64,000 nt of DNA from Vibrio sp. BS-M-Sm-2 (lineage in GTDB: Bacteria > Pseudomonadota > Gammaproteobacteria > Enterobacterales > Vibrionaceae): contig NZ_CP167895.1 of assembly GCF_041504345.1 (NCBI RefSeq), positions 992,001 through 1,056,000 on the forward strand, given 5' to 3'. Shown piece after piece: positions 46,446-56,024 of the stretch. How positions within the stretch are numbered: position 1 is the first letter of the stretch; the number at the start of each line of letters is the position of its first letter. The translations under genes and the position numbers were made by a program. Below the pieces are notes generated by a model. It searched no databases and was not told where the DNA came from. It saw only the letters and a program-made list of their open reading frames with translations.

Positions 46446-48476
46446 CTAAGCTTCGGTTTCGTTTGTTGTTTCAGGCTCGCTAGGCAAGTCCGCAAATACT
46501 TGAGTAGGTTTAGCTACTAAGTTACGGTTTTCCTGATTAACTTCGGAGAGAACTACTTCTAAAACGTCTCCTAGTTTGTATACCATTTCTTTATCGATAG
46601 ATACAGTACCCATATCACCGTTGCACTCTATTCTTTCTTTATTATCAAGAATGAGAGATCCAGGGATAAATGCAGCAGCTCCATTTTCAAGTAGACGCAC
46701 ACGCATACCTGCACGGTTAATATCGAAAATTTCTGCTTGGAAGCGAGTTTCTTCTGCTGGAGCATTTGCTAGAGTGCGAGCATACAACCAATCGCCAACA
46801 TTACGCTCAGCCATGCCGTGGTGGCGACGGTGAAGGGCAAGTTCATCACCAATGGTTTCATCTGGTGTTTGAATTGGTGCTTTACCTAAGATATGCGCTT
46901 TCAGCATACGGTGGTTAATCATGTCGCCGTATTTACGAATTGGAGAAGTCCACGTTGCGTAAATATCTAAACCCATCGCGTAGTGTGGCGCAGGCTCATT
47001 GCTGATTTCGCTGTACGCTTGGAACTTACGAATACGGTTGTCGTAGTAGCTGTTGTCTAAAGAACCTAACCAACGACGTAGAGTAGCAAAACCTTCTAGA
47101 GAAACGATCTGCTCTTCAGTGAACGGTGTTTCTGCTTGCGGGTTTACCAGTTCAAGAACGTCAGAGACTTTCTCAGCCTTGAAACCAGAGTGGCAGTTAA
47201 ACACACCTTGGTTGAAGTTTTCTTTTAGTACTCGGCCCGCACAGATGTTCGCGCTGATCATAGACTCTTCTACTAGCTTGTTTGCGCTACGACGCATATC
47301 TGCGTGAATAGCAACAACATCGTTATCTTCGCTAAGTTCAAAGCGGTAGTCAGGGCGATCTGGGAACACAACAGCGTTTGCTGAGCGCCATGCTGAACGT
47401 GCTTGAGCGAATTGGTGAAGATCAGAAACAATTGCAGCAATCTCTTCAGATGGTTGCCACTTCTCTGATGCACCAGTTTCTAACCAGTCTGATACGTTGT
47501 CGTAAGCAAGACGAGCATGAGATTTGATGTTTGCAGCGAAGAAGTTGATGTCGTCGCCGATAACGCCATCTTTAGATACCGTTACTGTGCAGCAAAGAGC
47601 AGGGCGAACTTCATTTTCGATCAGTGAACATAGGTTGTCAGCAAGATCACGAGGTAACATTGGGATGTTACGGCCAGGAAGGTAGATTGTGAAACCGCGC
47701 TCACGAGCCACTTTATCCATCGCGTCATCTGGAGAGATGTAAGCTGTTGGATCAGCAATTGCGATTGTCAGTTCAAAATCACCGTTCTCTTTCTTCTTCG
47801 CGTAAAGCGCATCATCCATATCTTTTGTGCTTTCGCCATCGATAGTCACAAACGGGATGTGTGTCATGTCTACACGTTCAAGATCGGCGTCGTCGTTGAT
47901 TAGCCAGTTGTCGATGCCTTCAGGTTCGCTGTTTGGTAGGTCGTTTTGTGCCAGCGTTACCCACCAAGGTGCAATCTTGTCGTCAGCGTCTGTGATTTTC
48001 TCAGAGATCTGAGCCAAGAAGCCATTGTCACCTTTTAATGGGTGTTGAACGATATGAGCAACAACCCAATCACCTTCTTTAAGCGTTTCAGGGTTTAGAC
48101 CCTTCTTTGCTTTCGCTTTAAGTTGCAGTTTTTTTAGCTGCGGGTGATCAGGAACAACGTTCAAGCGGCCTTTGAAAAGCTTAACTCGCGCAATAAAGCG
48201 AGTAAGGCCTTGTTCAATCAATTCCTCAGGTTCTGCTACTTCGCGCTCTTTCTCTGTGCGAATGATGGCAATCACCTTGTCACCGTGCACACATTTCTTC
48301 ATGTACGGAGGCGGGATAAAGAAGCTTGTTTTGCTATCAACTTCGAGAAAACCAAAACCTTTTTCAGTGGCTTTGATAGTGCCTTCCTTTTTAGGGAGGG
48401 TTTCTTGGATTTGCTGCTTGAGTTGAGCGAGTAGAGGATTATCTTGAAACATTTGACTTTTATCTAACGAGAACAA
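46446..48476 (-). CDS. rnb: Exoribonuclease II
   Basis: A 676-residue 3'-5' hydrolytic exoribonuclease that degrades single-stranded RNA. Order of domains: two N-terminal cold-shock-like domains (GTIKATEKGFGFLEVD near residue 37), the RNB catalytic domain with clustered Asp (TIDGESTKDMDDALYA near 206-221), TSPIRKYGDMINHRML, and a C-terminal S1 domain. It is slightly longer than the E. coli enzyme (644), with an acidic tail. It is divergent from deaD, a pairing that joins RNA unwinding with RNA decay. Confidence 0.95.
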   Translation of the reverse strand: MFSLDKSQMFQDNPLLAQLKQQIQETLPKKEGTIKATEKGFGFLEVDSKTSFFIPPPYMKKCVHGDKVIAIIRTEKEREVAEPEELIEQGLTRFIARVKLFKGRLNVVPDHPQLKKLQLKAKAKKGLNPETLKEGDWVVAHIVQHPLKGDNGFLAQISEKITDADDKIAPWWVTLAQNDLPNSEPEGIDNWLINDDADLERVDMTHIPFVTIDGESTKDMDDALYAKKKENGDFELTIAIADPTAYISPDDAMDKVARERGFTIYLPGRNIPMLPRDLADNLCSLIENEVRPALCCTVTVSKDGVIGDDINFFAANIKSHARLAYDNVSDWLETGASEKWQPSEEIAAIVSDLHQFAQARSAWRSANAVVFPDRPDYRFELSEDNDVVAIHADMRRSANKLVEESMISANICAGRVLKENFNQGVFNCHSGFKAEKVSDVLELVNPQAETPFTEEQIVSLEGFATLRRWLGSLDNSYYDNRIRKFQAYSEISNEPAPHYAMGLDIYATWTSPIRKYGDMINHRMLKAHILGKAPIQTPDETIGDELALHRRHHGMAERNVGDWLYARTLANAPAEETRFQAEIFDINRAGMRVRLLENGAAAFIPGSLILDNKERIECNGDMGTVSIDKEMVYKLGDVLEVVLSEVNQENRNLVAKPTQVFADLPSEPETTNETEA

Positions 48477-48844
48477 TTGAGCACACTATAATCATTGCGA
48501 GGCACGATTACTACTTAAAGCCGAAGTGAGCGTAAATTAATTACCCTCTTATTTAACTCTATCAATTTGGTCGAACTCTATCGCCCTGACGAGATATTCA
48601 TCAAGTTTTGACGATATGATAGCCAGTATTGATGGAAAACCGAAAAATATGTGATGTATTTCAATTTTTTCTGGCTTTTTTTATGCATTTAGGGAATAAT
48701 CCGCCTCCCTTAGACGTCCCTAATGGCTTGAAGTGTTTTATTACTGCTTCGTAACTCTGAATGGAATCAGTATCTGATTGGATCAGTATTGGAATTGATA
48801 GAGCTCCCGGGACCTTTTGTTTACTTATATATAGTGGGATCCCA
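48477..48844. other. Divergent rnb-deaD region with deaD leader
   Basis: About 370 bp, AT-rich. It contains promoters for rnb and deaD. A stem TTAGGGA/TCCCTAA (48689-48695 with 48717-48723) lies in the likely long 5' leader of deaD. Near the start codon is an imperfect direct repeat (TGGAATCAGTAT and TGGATCAGTAT). Long structured leaders are typical of deaD/csdA cold-shock genes. Confidence 0.45.
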
Positions 48845-50827
48845 ATGTCCGAATCTGTAATTCAATTTAATGAATTAGCCCTAAACGATAACATTCTTTC
48901 AGCTCTTGATAGCATGGGTTTCGTTTCTCCAACTCCAATCCAAGCAGCAGCTATTCCTCTTCTTCTTGAAGGCCGTGACGCACTAGGTAAAGCACAGACT
49001 GGTACTGGTAAAACAGCAGCATTCTCTCTGCCTTTACTTAACAAAATCAACCTAAACCAACACAAACCACAAGCAATCATCATGGCTCCTACTCGTGAGC
49101 TAGCGATTCAAGTTGCTGCGGAAATCAAAAACCTTGGCCGTGACATCAAAGGTCTTAAAGTTATTGAAATCTACGGTGGTGCTTCAATTGTTGACCAAAT
49201 GCGTGCTCTAAGCCGTGGTGCTCACATTGTTGTTGGTACTCCAGGTCGTGTTAAAGACTTACTAACTCGTGACCGTCTACACCTAGATGAAGCACACACA
49301 TTTGTTCTTGATGAAGCAGATGAAATGCTAAAAATGGGCTTCGTAGATGACGTTACTTGGATCCTAGAGCAAGCTCCAGAATCTGCACAACGTGTACTTT
49401 TCTCTGCAACTATGCCTCCAATGGTTAAGACTATTGTTGACCGTTACCTACGTAACCCGGCTAGAGTTGACGTTGCTGGTACTAATCACACAGTTGATAA
49501 AGTAGCGCAGAATTTCTGGGTTGTTAAAGGCGTAGAAAAAGACGAAGCAATGTCTCGTCTTCTAGAAACTGAAGAAACTGACGCGTCAATCGTATTCGTA
49601 CGTACTCGTCAAGACACTGAGCGTCTAGCTGATTGGCTATCTGCACGTGGCTTCAAAGCTGCTGCACTGCACGGTGATATTCCTCAGTCTCTACGTGAGC
49701 GCACTGTTGATCACATCAAACAAGGTGTTATCGACATCCTAGTTGCAACTGACGTTGTAGCTCGTGGTCTTGATGTTCCACGTATCACTCACGTATTCAA
49801 CTACGACATCCCATTCGATGTTGAATCTTACATCCACCGTATTGGCCGTACTGGTCGTGCTGGACGTAAAGGTAAAGCGATCCTACTAGTTCGCACTAAC
49901 CAAATTCGTATGCTTCGTACAATCGAGCGCGTAACTAAGTCATCTATGGAAGAAATCCAACTTCCTCTACGTGACCAAGTTGCTGCTGCACGTGTTGCTA
50001 AGCTTGGCGCTGAACTTGAAACAGAGAAAGAAAGCAAAGCTCTAGAAAACTTTGCAGGTCTTATCTCTACGCTTCAAGAGTCTCTAGACGTTGATGCTGC
50101 TACTCTAGCTGCAATGCTTCTTAAGCGTCAGCAAGGTAAGAGCCCACTATTCTACGTTGGCGAAGACCCAATGATCGCTGCTATTGAGCGTGATAAAAAC
50201 CGTCGTAAAGAGCGTCGTGAAGATCGTGATAACGGCCGTGACGGTGGTGGTCGCAACTTCAATACTCAAGATTGGGATACTTACCAACTACAAGTTGGCC
50301 GTGAGCAAGGCGTTCAGGTTAAAGACATCGTTGGCGCACTAGCAAACGAACTTGGCCTAACTAAAGGTTCTATCGGTGCTATCAAGCTAGACCAAGGTTC
50401 TACTTACGTTCAACTGCCAAAAGCAATGAACTCTGAAACTGCTGGTAAGCTAAGCAAACTTCGCATTCGTCAAAAAGAAGCTGGCGCTGTAGTTGTTGAT
50501 TTCAACGACTTCCGTGAGCCTCGTCGTGGTGGCGGCGGTCGTGATGGTAACCGTGGCGGCGGTCGTGGCGGTCGTGATGGTGGCGGCTACCGTGGTAACC
50601 GTGATGGTAACCGCGAAGGTGGTAACCGTGAAGGCGGTCGTGGTGGATACCGTGGCAACCGTGATGGTGCTCGCGATGGTAACTCTGCTGGCGGACGTGA
50701 TGGCGAACGTCGTTTCGACCGTAACCGTGGTGGCGATCACCGTGGTAACTTCCGTGGCGAACGTGGTCATGGTAACGGCAATGGCGGTGGTAACCGTGGT
50801 CGTCGTCCAGAGCGCAACGAAGGTTAA
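48845..50827 (+). CDS. deaD: Cold-shock DEAD-box RNA helicase DeaD/CsdA
   Basis: A 660-residue helicase for ribosome biogenesis and RNA decay, typically cold-induced. The start at 48845 (MSESVIQFNELALNDNILSA) has TGGGA six bases upstream. Walker A AQTGTGKTA, PTRELA, VLDEADEM near residue 155, SAT, and RGLDVPRITHVFNYDIP with HRIGRTGRAG are present. A DbpA-like RNA-binding fold (VGALANELGLTKGSIGAIKL) sits near 500-520. The tail, about residues 559-660, is an Arg/Gly/Asp/Asn-rich repeat tract (RDGNRGGGRGGRDGGG-like). Codon use is strongly biased toward optimal codons, suggesting high expression. Confidence 0.95.
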   Translation: MSESVIQFNELALNDNILSALDSMGFVSPTPIQAAAIPLLLEGRDALGKAQTGTGKTAAFSLPLLNKINLNQHKPQAIIMAPTRELAIQVAAEIKNLGRDIKGLKVIEIYGGASIVDQMRALSRGAHIVVGTPGRVKDLLTRDRLHLDEAHTFVLDEADEMLKMGFVDDVTWILEQAPESAQRVLFSATMPPMVKTIVDRYLRNPARVDVAGTNHTVDKVAQNFWVVKGVEKDEAMSRLLETEETDASIVFVRTRQDTERLADWLSARGFKAAALHGDIPQSLRERTVDHIKQGVIDILVATDVVARGLDVPRITHVFNYDIPFDVESYIHRIGRTGRAGRKGKAILLVRTNQIRMLRTIERVTKSSMEEIQLPLRDQVAAARVAKLGAELETEKESKALENFAGLISTLQESLDVDAATLAAMLLKRQQGKSPLFYVGEDPMIAAIERDKNRRKERREDRDNGRDGGGRNFNTQDWDTYQLQVGREQGVQVKDIVGALANELGLTKGSIGAIKLDQGSTYVQLPKAMNSETAGKLSKLRIRQKEAGAVVVDFNDFREPRRGGGGRDGNRGGGRGGRDGGGYRGNRDGNREGGNREGGRGGYRGNRDGARDGNSAGGRDGERRFDRNRGGDHRGNFRGERGHGNGNGGGNRGRRPERNEG

Positions 50828-51542
50828 TCAACCTGTCGCTTAGACTCTTTAGTCTAGACACTGAATTTCAAAGCCGAGCGTAATGCTCGGCTTTTTTGTG
50901 CCTGCTATTTGAACTTAAGCCTTTGTTGGCTCGATATACGTAGTCAGCTTACTTCAACTAAGCTTTACGCCTATAACTTATCTGAGTGCCAATAAATTAG
51001 CTGTATCGCGTTCTAAGCCTTTACCAAAAGAATGTGCTACAAGATGCCGAAACAAAGAGTGAAGGCTATCTAAGCGACGTTACATGCGCATATTCGAACC
51101 GTTGTGCTCGAAGGCAATCAAAAGAAGATCGGCTCTGTCGTTCATTATTCTCAACACACCTGTGATCTTTTTGATGTAAACACTGAGAAATTGAGATTTC
51201 GAGTAAGAAGTTGTCGGTAATGCTAAGAAGGCGAAAGGGAAGGGGTGGTTGTTTTCTAGGCGTATTACCTACATTTATTCGAGTCGCTCTAATTAACTCA
51301 ATCAAGTTAAAAATAACGTGAGCACTCGTTTGCGTTACTTGTTCGCTAACTTTCTTATTCAACTATTTTTTAATTTCGCTCTCGAAATAAATGGTTTGAT
51401 GACTAAGATCAACTTAATTGTGTTCATTTAGTGATTTTTCCAAAACAAAAGTTGAAAGATTCAAAAATTATTGAATAATGGACTTAACTAAAATTGAAGT
51501 AAATACTTCATCCAATTCGTACTGAAACAGGATCCATATCCA
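50828..51542. other. Long intergenic region, deaD to ackA
   Basis: About 715 bp. It holds the deaD terminator at 50870-50897. Nothing in the next roughly 500 bp looks like a gene; a 98-residue minus-strand frame starts with TTG and matches nothing I know. The last 150 bp are AT-rich and must hold the ackA promoter. A small RNA could hide here, but I cannot support one. Confidence 0.4.
50870..50897 (+). terminator. Rho-independent terminator of deaD
   Basis: The stem AAAGCCGAGC/GCTCGGCTTT with a five-base loop is followed by a T run. Confidence 0.88.
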
Positions 51543-52735
51543 ATGTCTAATTCGTTTGTTCTGGTTATTAACTCGGGTAGTTCATCCTAAAATTTGCTGT
51601 CATTGATTCTGTTTCTGGTGAAGCAGTATTGAGTGGCCTAGGGGAGTGTTTTGGTCTTGAAGATGCTCGCATGAGCTGGAAATATCAAGGCGAGAAAACT
51701 GAAATTGCCATTCAAGGTGAGGATAACCACCACAAAATTGCCATTGGCAAACTAGTTGGTCTGATGGAAGATCTAGGCTTCACTGCTGATATCGTTGCTA
51801 TCGGTCACCGTATCGTTCACGGCGGTGAGAAGTTCACTCAAACCGTTCGTATTACTGAAGAAGTAACGAACGAAATTGAAAGCCTATCTGACCTAGCTCC
51901 ACTTCATAACCCTGCCGGTGCTATTGGCATCCGTGCTGCGATTGAAGCTTTCCCTTCTCTACCTCAATTTGCTGTATTTGATACGGCTTTCCACCAAACG
52001 ATGCCACAACGTGCATTCACTGGTGCAATCGCAAAAGAGCTATATACAGACTTCGGCGTACGTCGCTACGGTTTCCACGGTACGAGCCACTACTTCGTTA
52101 GCCGTGAAGCTGCGAAGATGGTAAACAAGCCAGTCGAAGAGGCGAGCTTCATCTCTGTTCACCTAGGTAACGGCGCGTCTGTATGTGCAATCAAAGACGG
52201 TAACAGTGTTGATACTTCTATGGGTTTCACTCCACTTTCTGGCCTTATGATGGGCACACGTTGTGGTGACTTGGATCCAGGCATCATCGAGTATCTACTT
52301 AAGAAAGGTTGGTCACAAGAGCAAGTCTTCAACTCTCTAAACAAGGAGTCTGGTTTCCTTGGCGTGTCTGGCCTTACGAGCGATGCTCGTGGCATTTTAG
52401 AGGCAATGGAAGAGGGCCATGAAGGCGCTAAGCTTGCATTTGAGGTGTTTACTTACCGCGTATCAAAGTACATTGCTTCTTACCTTGCAACGTTAGATTC
52501 TTTAGACGGCATCATCTTCACTGGTGGTATCGGTGAGAACTCTCTACCAATTCGTCGTGAGATCCTAAGCAACCTTAAGATTCTTGGTTTCGTTGAAGAT
52601 GTAGCGGGTAACGAATCGGCTCGCTTTGGTGCAGAAGGCATCATCGGTAAGTCTGAAATGTTAGACGCAGTAGCAATGGTTATCCCAACCAATGAAGAAT
52701 TCGTTATCGCGCAGCAGTCAGTAGAACTTCTGTAA
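51543..52735 (+). pseudogene. ackA: Acetate kinase with apparent early frameshift
   Basis: Acetate kinase interconverts acetate plus ATP with acetyl phosphate. The true start is ATG 51543 (MSNSFVLVINSGSSS), but codon 16 reads TAA because CC stands where CCC is needed; adding one C gives SSSLKFAVIDS and restores the frame for all remaining residues. The corrected protein is 397 residues, the normal length. Later motifs are intact: GHRIVHGGEKFT, FDTAFHQTMP, RYGFHGTSHYF, HLGNGAS, and FTGGIGENS. No pta gene follows; a terminator is at 52761. This fits the second, stand-alone ackA of vibrios. Whether the deletion is real or a sequencing error cannot be told here. Confidence 0.9.
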
Positions 52736-52760
52736 TAGAGTCTAAGAAAATCAGATGATG

Positions 52761-52789
52761 AAAAGCGAGCCCAAGTGGCTCGCTTTTTT
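52761..52789 (+). terminator. Rho-independent terminator of ackA
   Basis: The stem AAAAGCGAGCC/GGCTCGCTTTT with a short loop is followed by a T run. Confidence 0.88.
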
Positions 52790-52991
52790 GTTTTATATGT
52801 TGGTTAAATCATCTCGAACGATACTTTCTTCGTCTAGTAGATCTTCGAGTCAACGAGGCTAGAGTTAACTCATTTATGCCCCGTTATCTTTTAGTTAAAT
52901 CTATCAACAGAAAAACCAAGCCACGTGATGACCTAGTTTTTCTAATCTGAATTATGTCAACAACCATCATCCAATATTTGAATCGTTTCAC

Positions 52992-54560
52992 TTAGAATTC
53001 AAAATCTTCCCACAATTTTCGAACCGAGCTATTAGGGTCATTGATCTGTTTCGATTTAACATCAAATTGCATTGTTGGTCGTTCCGATAAGTTGTATGGA
53101 GACCAATCAGCTTTGCTTGTCTTGATGAATCTTAGCCATTGCTTGTGCATGGTATTAATAAGTTCAACTGGAGGTTGTGAGCCGACAAGTCTTTTTGCTT
53201 GTTCATTGTCAGTGGTATTAAACACAAACGGCACGTCAACAAAGTGTGCGGCTCCTAATTGATCATCAAACGCAGGTGACATCCAAGAAAAATTATAATG
53301 CCAAACATTGTTGTCGTTTTTAGTTAACTGTTGAGCAATGTGCAGTGCTGGCATTCTAAAGGTAAAATCAGATTTGATATCGGCAAAAGTGTCTCCAATG
53401 GATTTTCCATTGTCTTCTGTTGAATACACATCCGCAGGCCAACCTTCCAATGACAAGTCAGATAATAATAGTGACTTCGTTTTTTCGGTCGTATTGTTAA
53501 CGGCACCACTTGGCACCATGTACAGTCGTGACTCTTGATCTGTACTACCAACGATGACTGGAATAGAAGGTGAAGCTTTGGTGAGATCTTTCATTGGAGA
53601 CTCGATAATGATATCCCCATCAACAACGGGCAAAAATGCGGTGCCTCCCCACGATAGCATTCCCCATTTACCACGATCTTGTATGGTATAACCCATATCA
53701 ATAACGTTCTTAACTAATTCAGGAAATGGAACCGTCGATAAGCCTTCAACGGTGGCTGGAATATTCAGTTTTTTGGTATAGCTTTGTGTGATTTTCTGAG
53801 CTTCTTTCTGAGTTAAAAATGCCATTGGAGGACTTTGCATAATGGCTTTCTGGAATAGGCCTTCTGCTTTTTCGGTACCCAATAAAATGGCAACACTTTC
53901 TGCCCCAGCAGACTGACCTGCAACAGTAACTTGGCTAGGGTCTCCACCAAAATCTTCGATGTTCTTTTGTACCCACTCAAGAGCCATGATCTGATCAAGA
54001 ATGCCGCGATTATCAGGTGCGCCCTCTAGGTGCATAAAACCATCAACGCCTACACGATAATTGATCGTTACAACAATCACGTCATTCTGAGCAAAGCTTG
54101 TTCCGTCGTAGGCTAACTCTGCTGCATCTTCTCGGATGAATGCGCCTCCAGGGATCCATACAATGACTGGCAGTTTTTTATTTGATGCCTTGTTGTTGGT
54201 AGCAACGGCACTCATAGGTGTCCATATGTTCAGAGTTAGATCATCGGGAGCCCCCACCAAGGTGGTGTTTTTATCTCGGCTAGGCTGTGGGACAGGTTGA
54301 CCTGCTTTTGTTGCATCTAATAATCCGTTCCAAGTTTCGTATGCTTGCGGTGCTTGAAATCGGCGATCTGCCGTAAAAGGGTTTTGCGCATATGGGACGT
54401 CATAAAATGTGGCCACGCCATCATGGTTGCTTCCCATAAGTTTACCTGACTCAATGATTACCAAAGTTGAGCTTTCAGGATTTTGAATCTGGGCAAATAG
54501 TGTATTACTTTGAATTAAACCTGTACTAAGGCATGCGACTAGCATCATTGTTTTTTTCAT
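52992..54560 (-). CDS. Secreted type B carboxylesterase
   Basis: A 522-residue alpha/beta-hydrolase of the carboxylesterase/para-nitrobenzyl esterase family. It has a signal peptide (about 24 residues, ending NTLFAQ). The oxyanion-hole segment VIVWIPGGAFIRED and the nucleophile elbow AGQSAGAES (Ser217) are clear; the acid is likely within GSTDQESR and the His in GAAHFVDVPFVF. I take ATG 54560, where the signal peptide begins, over the upstream in-frame ATG at 54635. It is divergent from a LysR-type gene 109 bp away that probably controls it. The natural ester substrate is unknown. Confidence 0.88.
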   Translation of the reverse strand: MKKTMMLVACLSTGLIQSNTLFAQIQNPESSTLVIIESGKLMGSNHDGVATFYDVPYAQNPFTADRRFQAPQAYETWNGLLDATKAGQPVPQPSRDKNTTLVGAPDDLTLNIWTPMSAVATNNKASNKKLPVIVWIPGGAFIREDAAELAYDGTSFAQNDVIVVTINYRVGVDGFMHLEGAPDNRGILDQIMALEWVQKNIEDFGGDPSQVTVAGQSAGAESVAILLGTEKAEGLFQKAIMQSPPMAFLTQKEAQKITQSYTKKLNIPATVEGLSTVPFPELVKNVIDMGYTIQDRGKWGMLSWGGTAFLPVVDGDIIIESPMKDLTKASPSIPVIVGSTDQESRLYMVPSGAVNNTTEKTKSLLLSDLSLEGWPADVYSTEDNGKSIGDTFADIKSDFTFRMPALHIAQQLTKNDNNVWHYNFSWMSPAFDDQLGAAHFVDVPFVFNTTDNEQAKRLVGSQPPVELINTMHKQWLRFIKTSKADWSPYNLSERPTMQFDVKSKQINDPNSSVRKLWEDFEF

Positions 54561-54669
54561 TTTATTCGGCTCGGTATTGGAATATAAGGTCAGTATAAAT
54601 CCTAGTTTGAAGTTGATATATATGCTATACGTCAATAGATTGTTGCATAAATCGAACTATTGAGGGTGT

Positions 54670-55593
54670 ATGGATAGAATCATATCGATGGAAGTATTTG
54701 TTTCTATTGTGGAATTAGGTAGCCTAACTGCGGCCTCTGAAGAGCTAGGAATATCACGCTCCATGGCGACTCGCCACATCGCTGCGTTAGAAAAATCGCT
54801 AGGTGTCCGTTTATTATATCGTTCAACAAGAAGCCTAGGAATTACAAATGTAGGTCGAGAGTTATTACCTTTTTGCCAAAATATTTTGAAGCAAAATGAC
54901 CGGTTATATAGCCTTGCTCAAGAGCAACAATCTCAGCCCAAAGGTCGAATATCCCTGGTAACGAGCATTTCATTTGGTCAGCTTTATCTTGCTCAAGCTA
55001 TTGAGAGATTCATGCTTAAGTACCCAGAAATTGTAGTCGATCTCACGTTGTCGAATCATTCACTGGATTTGATTAAACATGGAATTGATATGGCAATTGA
55101 ATTAAGTAACGACCTACCCGAATCTTTAATTGGAAAGAAATTGGCTGATTGCCCATCGGTGGTTTGCGCTTCTCCTCAATATCTAGCAGAACATGGCGCT
55201 CCTTTATCTCCCGAAGATTTACTCGATCACAATTGCTTGATCCACAAACGAATAGGCCATGATTGGCTGTTTGTTCCTAAAGCCGGTTCTAAATCTGCTC
55301 AGCCTATTAATGTGACGGTCACAAGTAACTACTCTGTAAATGATAGTTCCATACTTCTTAATGCAGCGATTAATGGCAAAGGTATAGCGTGTTTACCTCT
55401 GCCTTTTATTGACAATGAAGCACAAGCTGGAGCTCTCACTATTCTGCTAACAGACTATCATGTGAACTCTGTTGGCATATGGGCGCTGTATCCCTCAAGA
55501 CAATATCAGCCTAAGTTACATCGATACTTGTTGGATTTTTTGCAAGAAGATTTATCGATTAAGCATGATCAAATGCGTAATATTGATCCATGA
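54670..55593 (+). CDS. LysR-family regulator of esterase gene
   Basis: A 307-residue LysR-type regulator. An N-terminal winged helix (SLTAASEELGISRSMATRHI near residue 18-37) is followed by an effector-binding domain to the end. The N-terminal pattern and short linker match the LeuO/DsdC-like group of regulators paired with a divergent target. The adjacent divergent gene is the secreted carboxylesterase. The 3' half of this gene, from about 55158, is also present as a decayed copy at 58567-58955. Confidence 0.9.
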   Translation: MDRIISMEVFVSIVELGSLTAASEELGISRSMATRHIAALEKSLGVRLLYRSTRSLGITNVGRELLPFCQNILKQNDRLYSLAQEQQSQPKGRISLVTSISFGQLYLAQAIERFMLKYPEIVVDLTLSNHSLDLIKHGIDMAIELSNDLPESLIGKKLADCPSVVCASPQYLAEHGAPLSPEDLLDHNCLIHKRIGHDWLFVPKAGSKSAQPINVTVTSNYSVNDSSILLNAAINGKGIACLPLPFIDNEAQAGALTILLTDYHVNSVGIWALYPSRQYQPKLHRYLLDFLQEDLSIKHDQMRNIDP

Positions 55594-55708
55594 AGCTATG
55601 TGGGTAATGAAGCTAAGCAACAATGTTGCCCTACCTAATCGGTTAGTTACTTCTATACTTTTAAAGGTTTCGTAATATCAACATGTAATGAATGAGTTAA
55701 TTTAGACT

Positions 55709-55780
55709 GCTGCATAATTGCGATACTAGAAGTTATGTGAAAGTTCAGCTTGTCCGCTCGTTCGTAACTCACAATTGTCC
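55709..55780 (+). repeat. Repeated block, copy A
   Basis: Begins CTGCATAATTGCGATACTAG and ends ACAATTGTCC. It is nearly identical to 58950-59035 apart from a 15-bp insertion there and a few substitutions. It may be the end of a lost insertion sequence. Confidence 0.7.
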
Positions 55781-55937
55781 ATTTAAGTGTTTGAGCAATA
55801 CACCACCGATAGACTTCATCACTAGTTTTGTTTCAAGTTTATTATTTCAGGCTACCCTGGTGGTGAACGGAAACTCCCAGAAGCTATCATATGTGGCATT
55901 TGCAAAAAATACTTAAGATGCATAATCATCTGGTTGA

Positions 55938-56024
55938 AAGAAGTTCGCGCCGCAATTTCATTTGCGTCACGAACATTATGAGTGGGGCTTTATACACTAT
56001 CTGTTAACGCAAGGTCGCGTTTAG
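55938..56024 (+). pseudogene. Fragment of AraC-type sensor domain
   Basis: A 28-codon open stretch between stops reads KKFAPQFHLRHEHYEWGF followed by IHYLLTQGRV. The HxHxxxWGxxxYLxxG pattern resembles the first strands of AraC-family cupin sensor domains. It has no start, no helix-turn-helix, and abuts the end of the convergent DsbA-like gene. It is likely a remnant; the evidence is a short motif only. Confidence 0.35.

Larger units (their letters stand above)
55594..56024. other. Intergenic region with gene scraps
   Basis: About 430 bp between a LysR gene and the DsbA-like gene. It contains a 72-bp block (55709-55780) repeated at 58950-59035, and a short AraC-like fragment at 55938-56024. 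No intact gene is visible. Confidence 0.5.

Noticed and set aside
50450..50861. Long open frames in three other frames over the deaD tail
   Set aside because: They are low-complexity shadows of the Gly/Arg repeat codons.
51066..51362. 98-residue minus-strand frame between deaD and ackA
   Set aside because: TTG start, weak context, no recognisable motif, and codon use unlike the neighbours.
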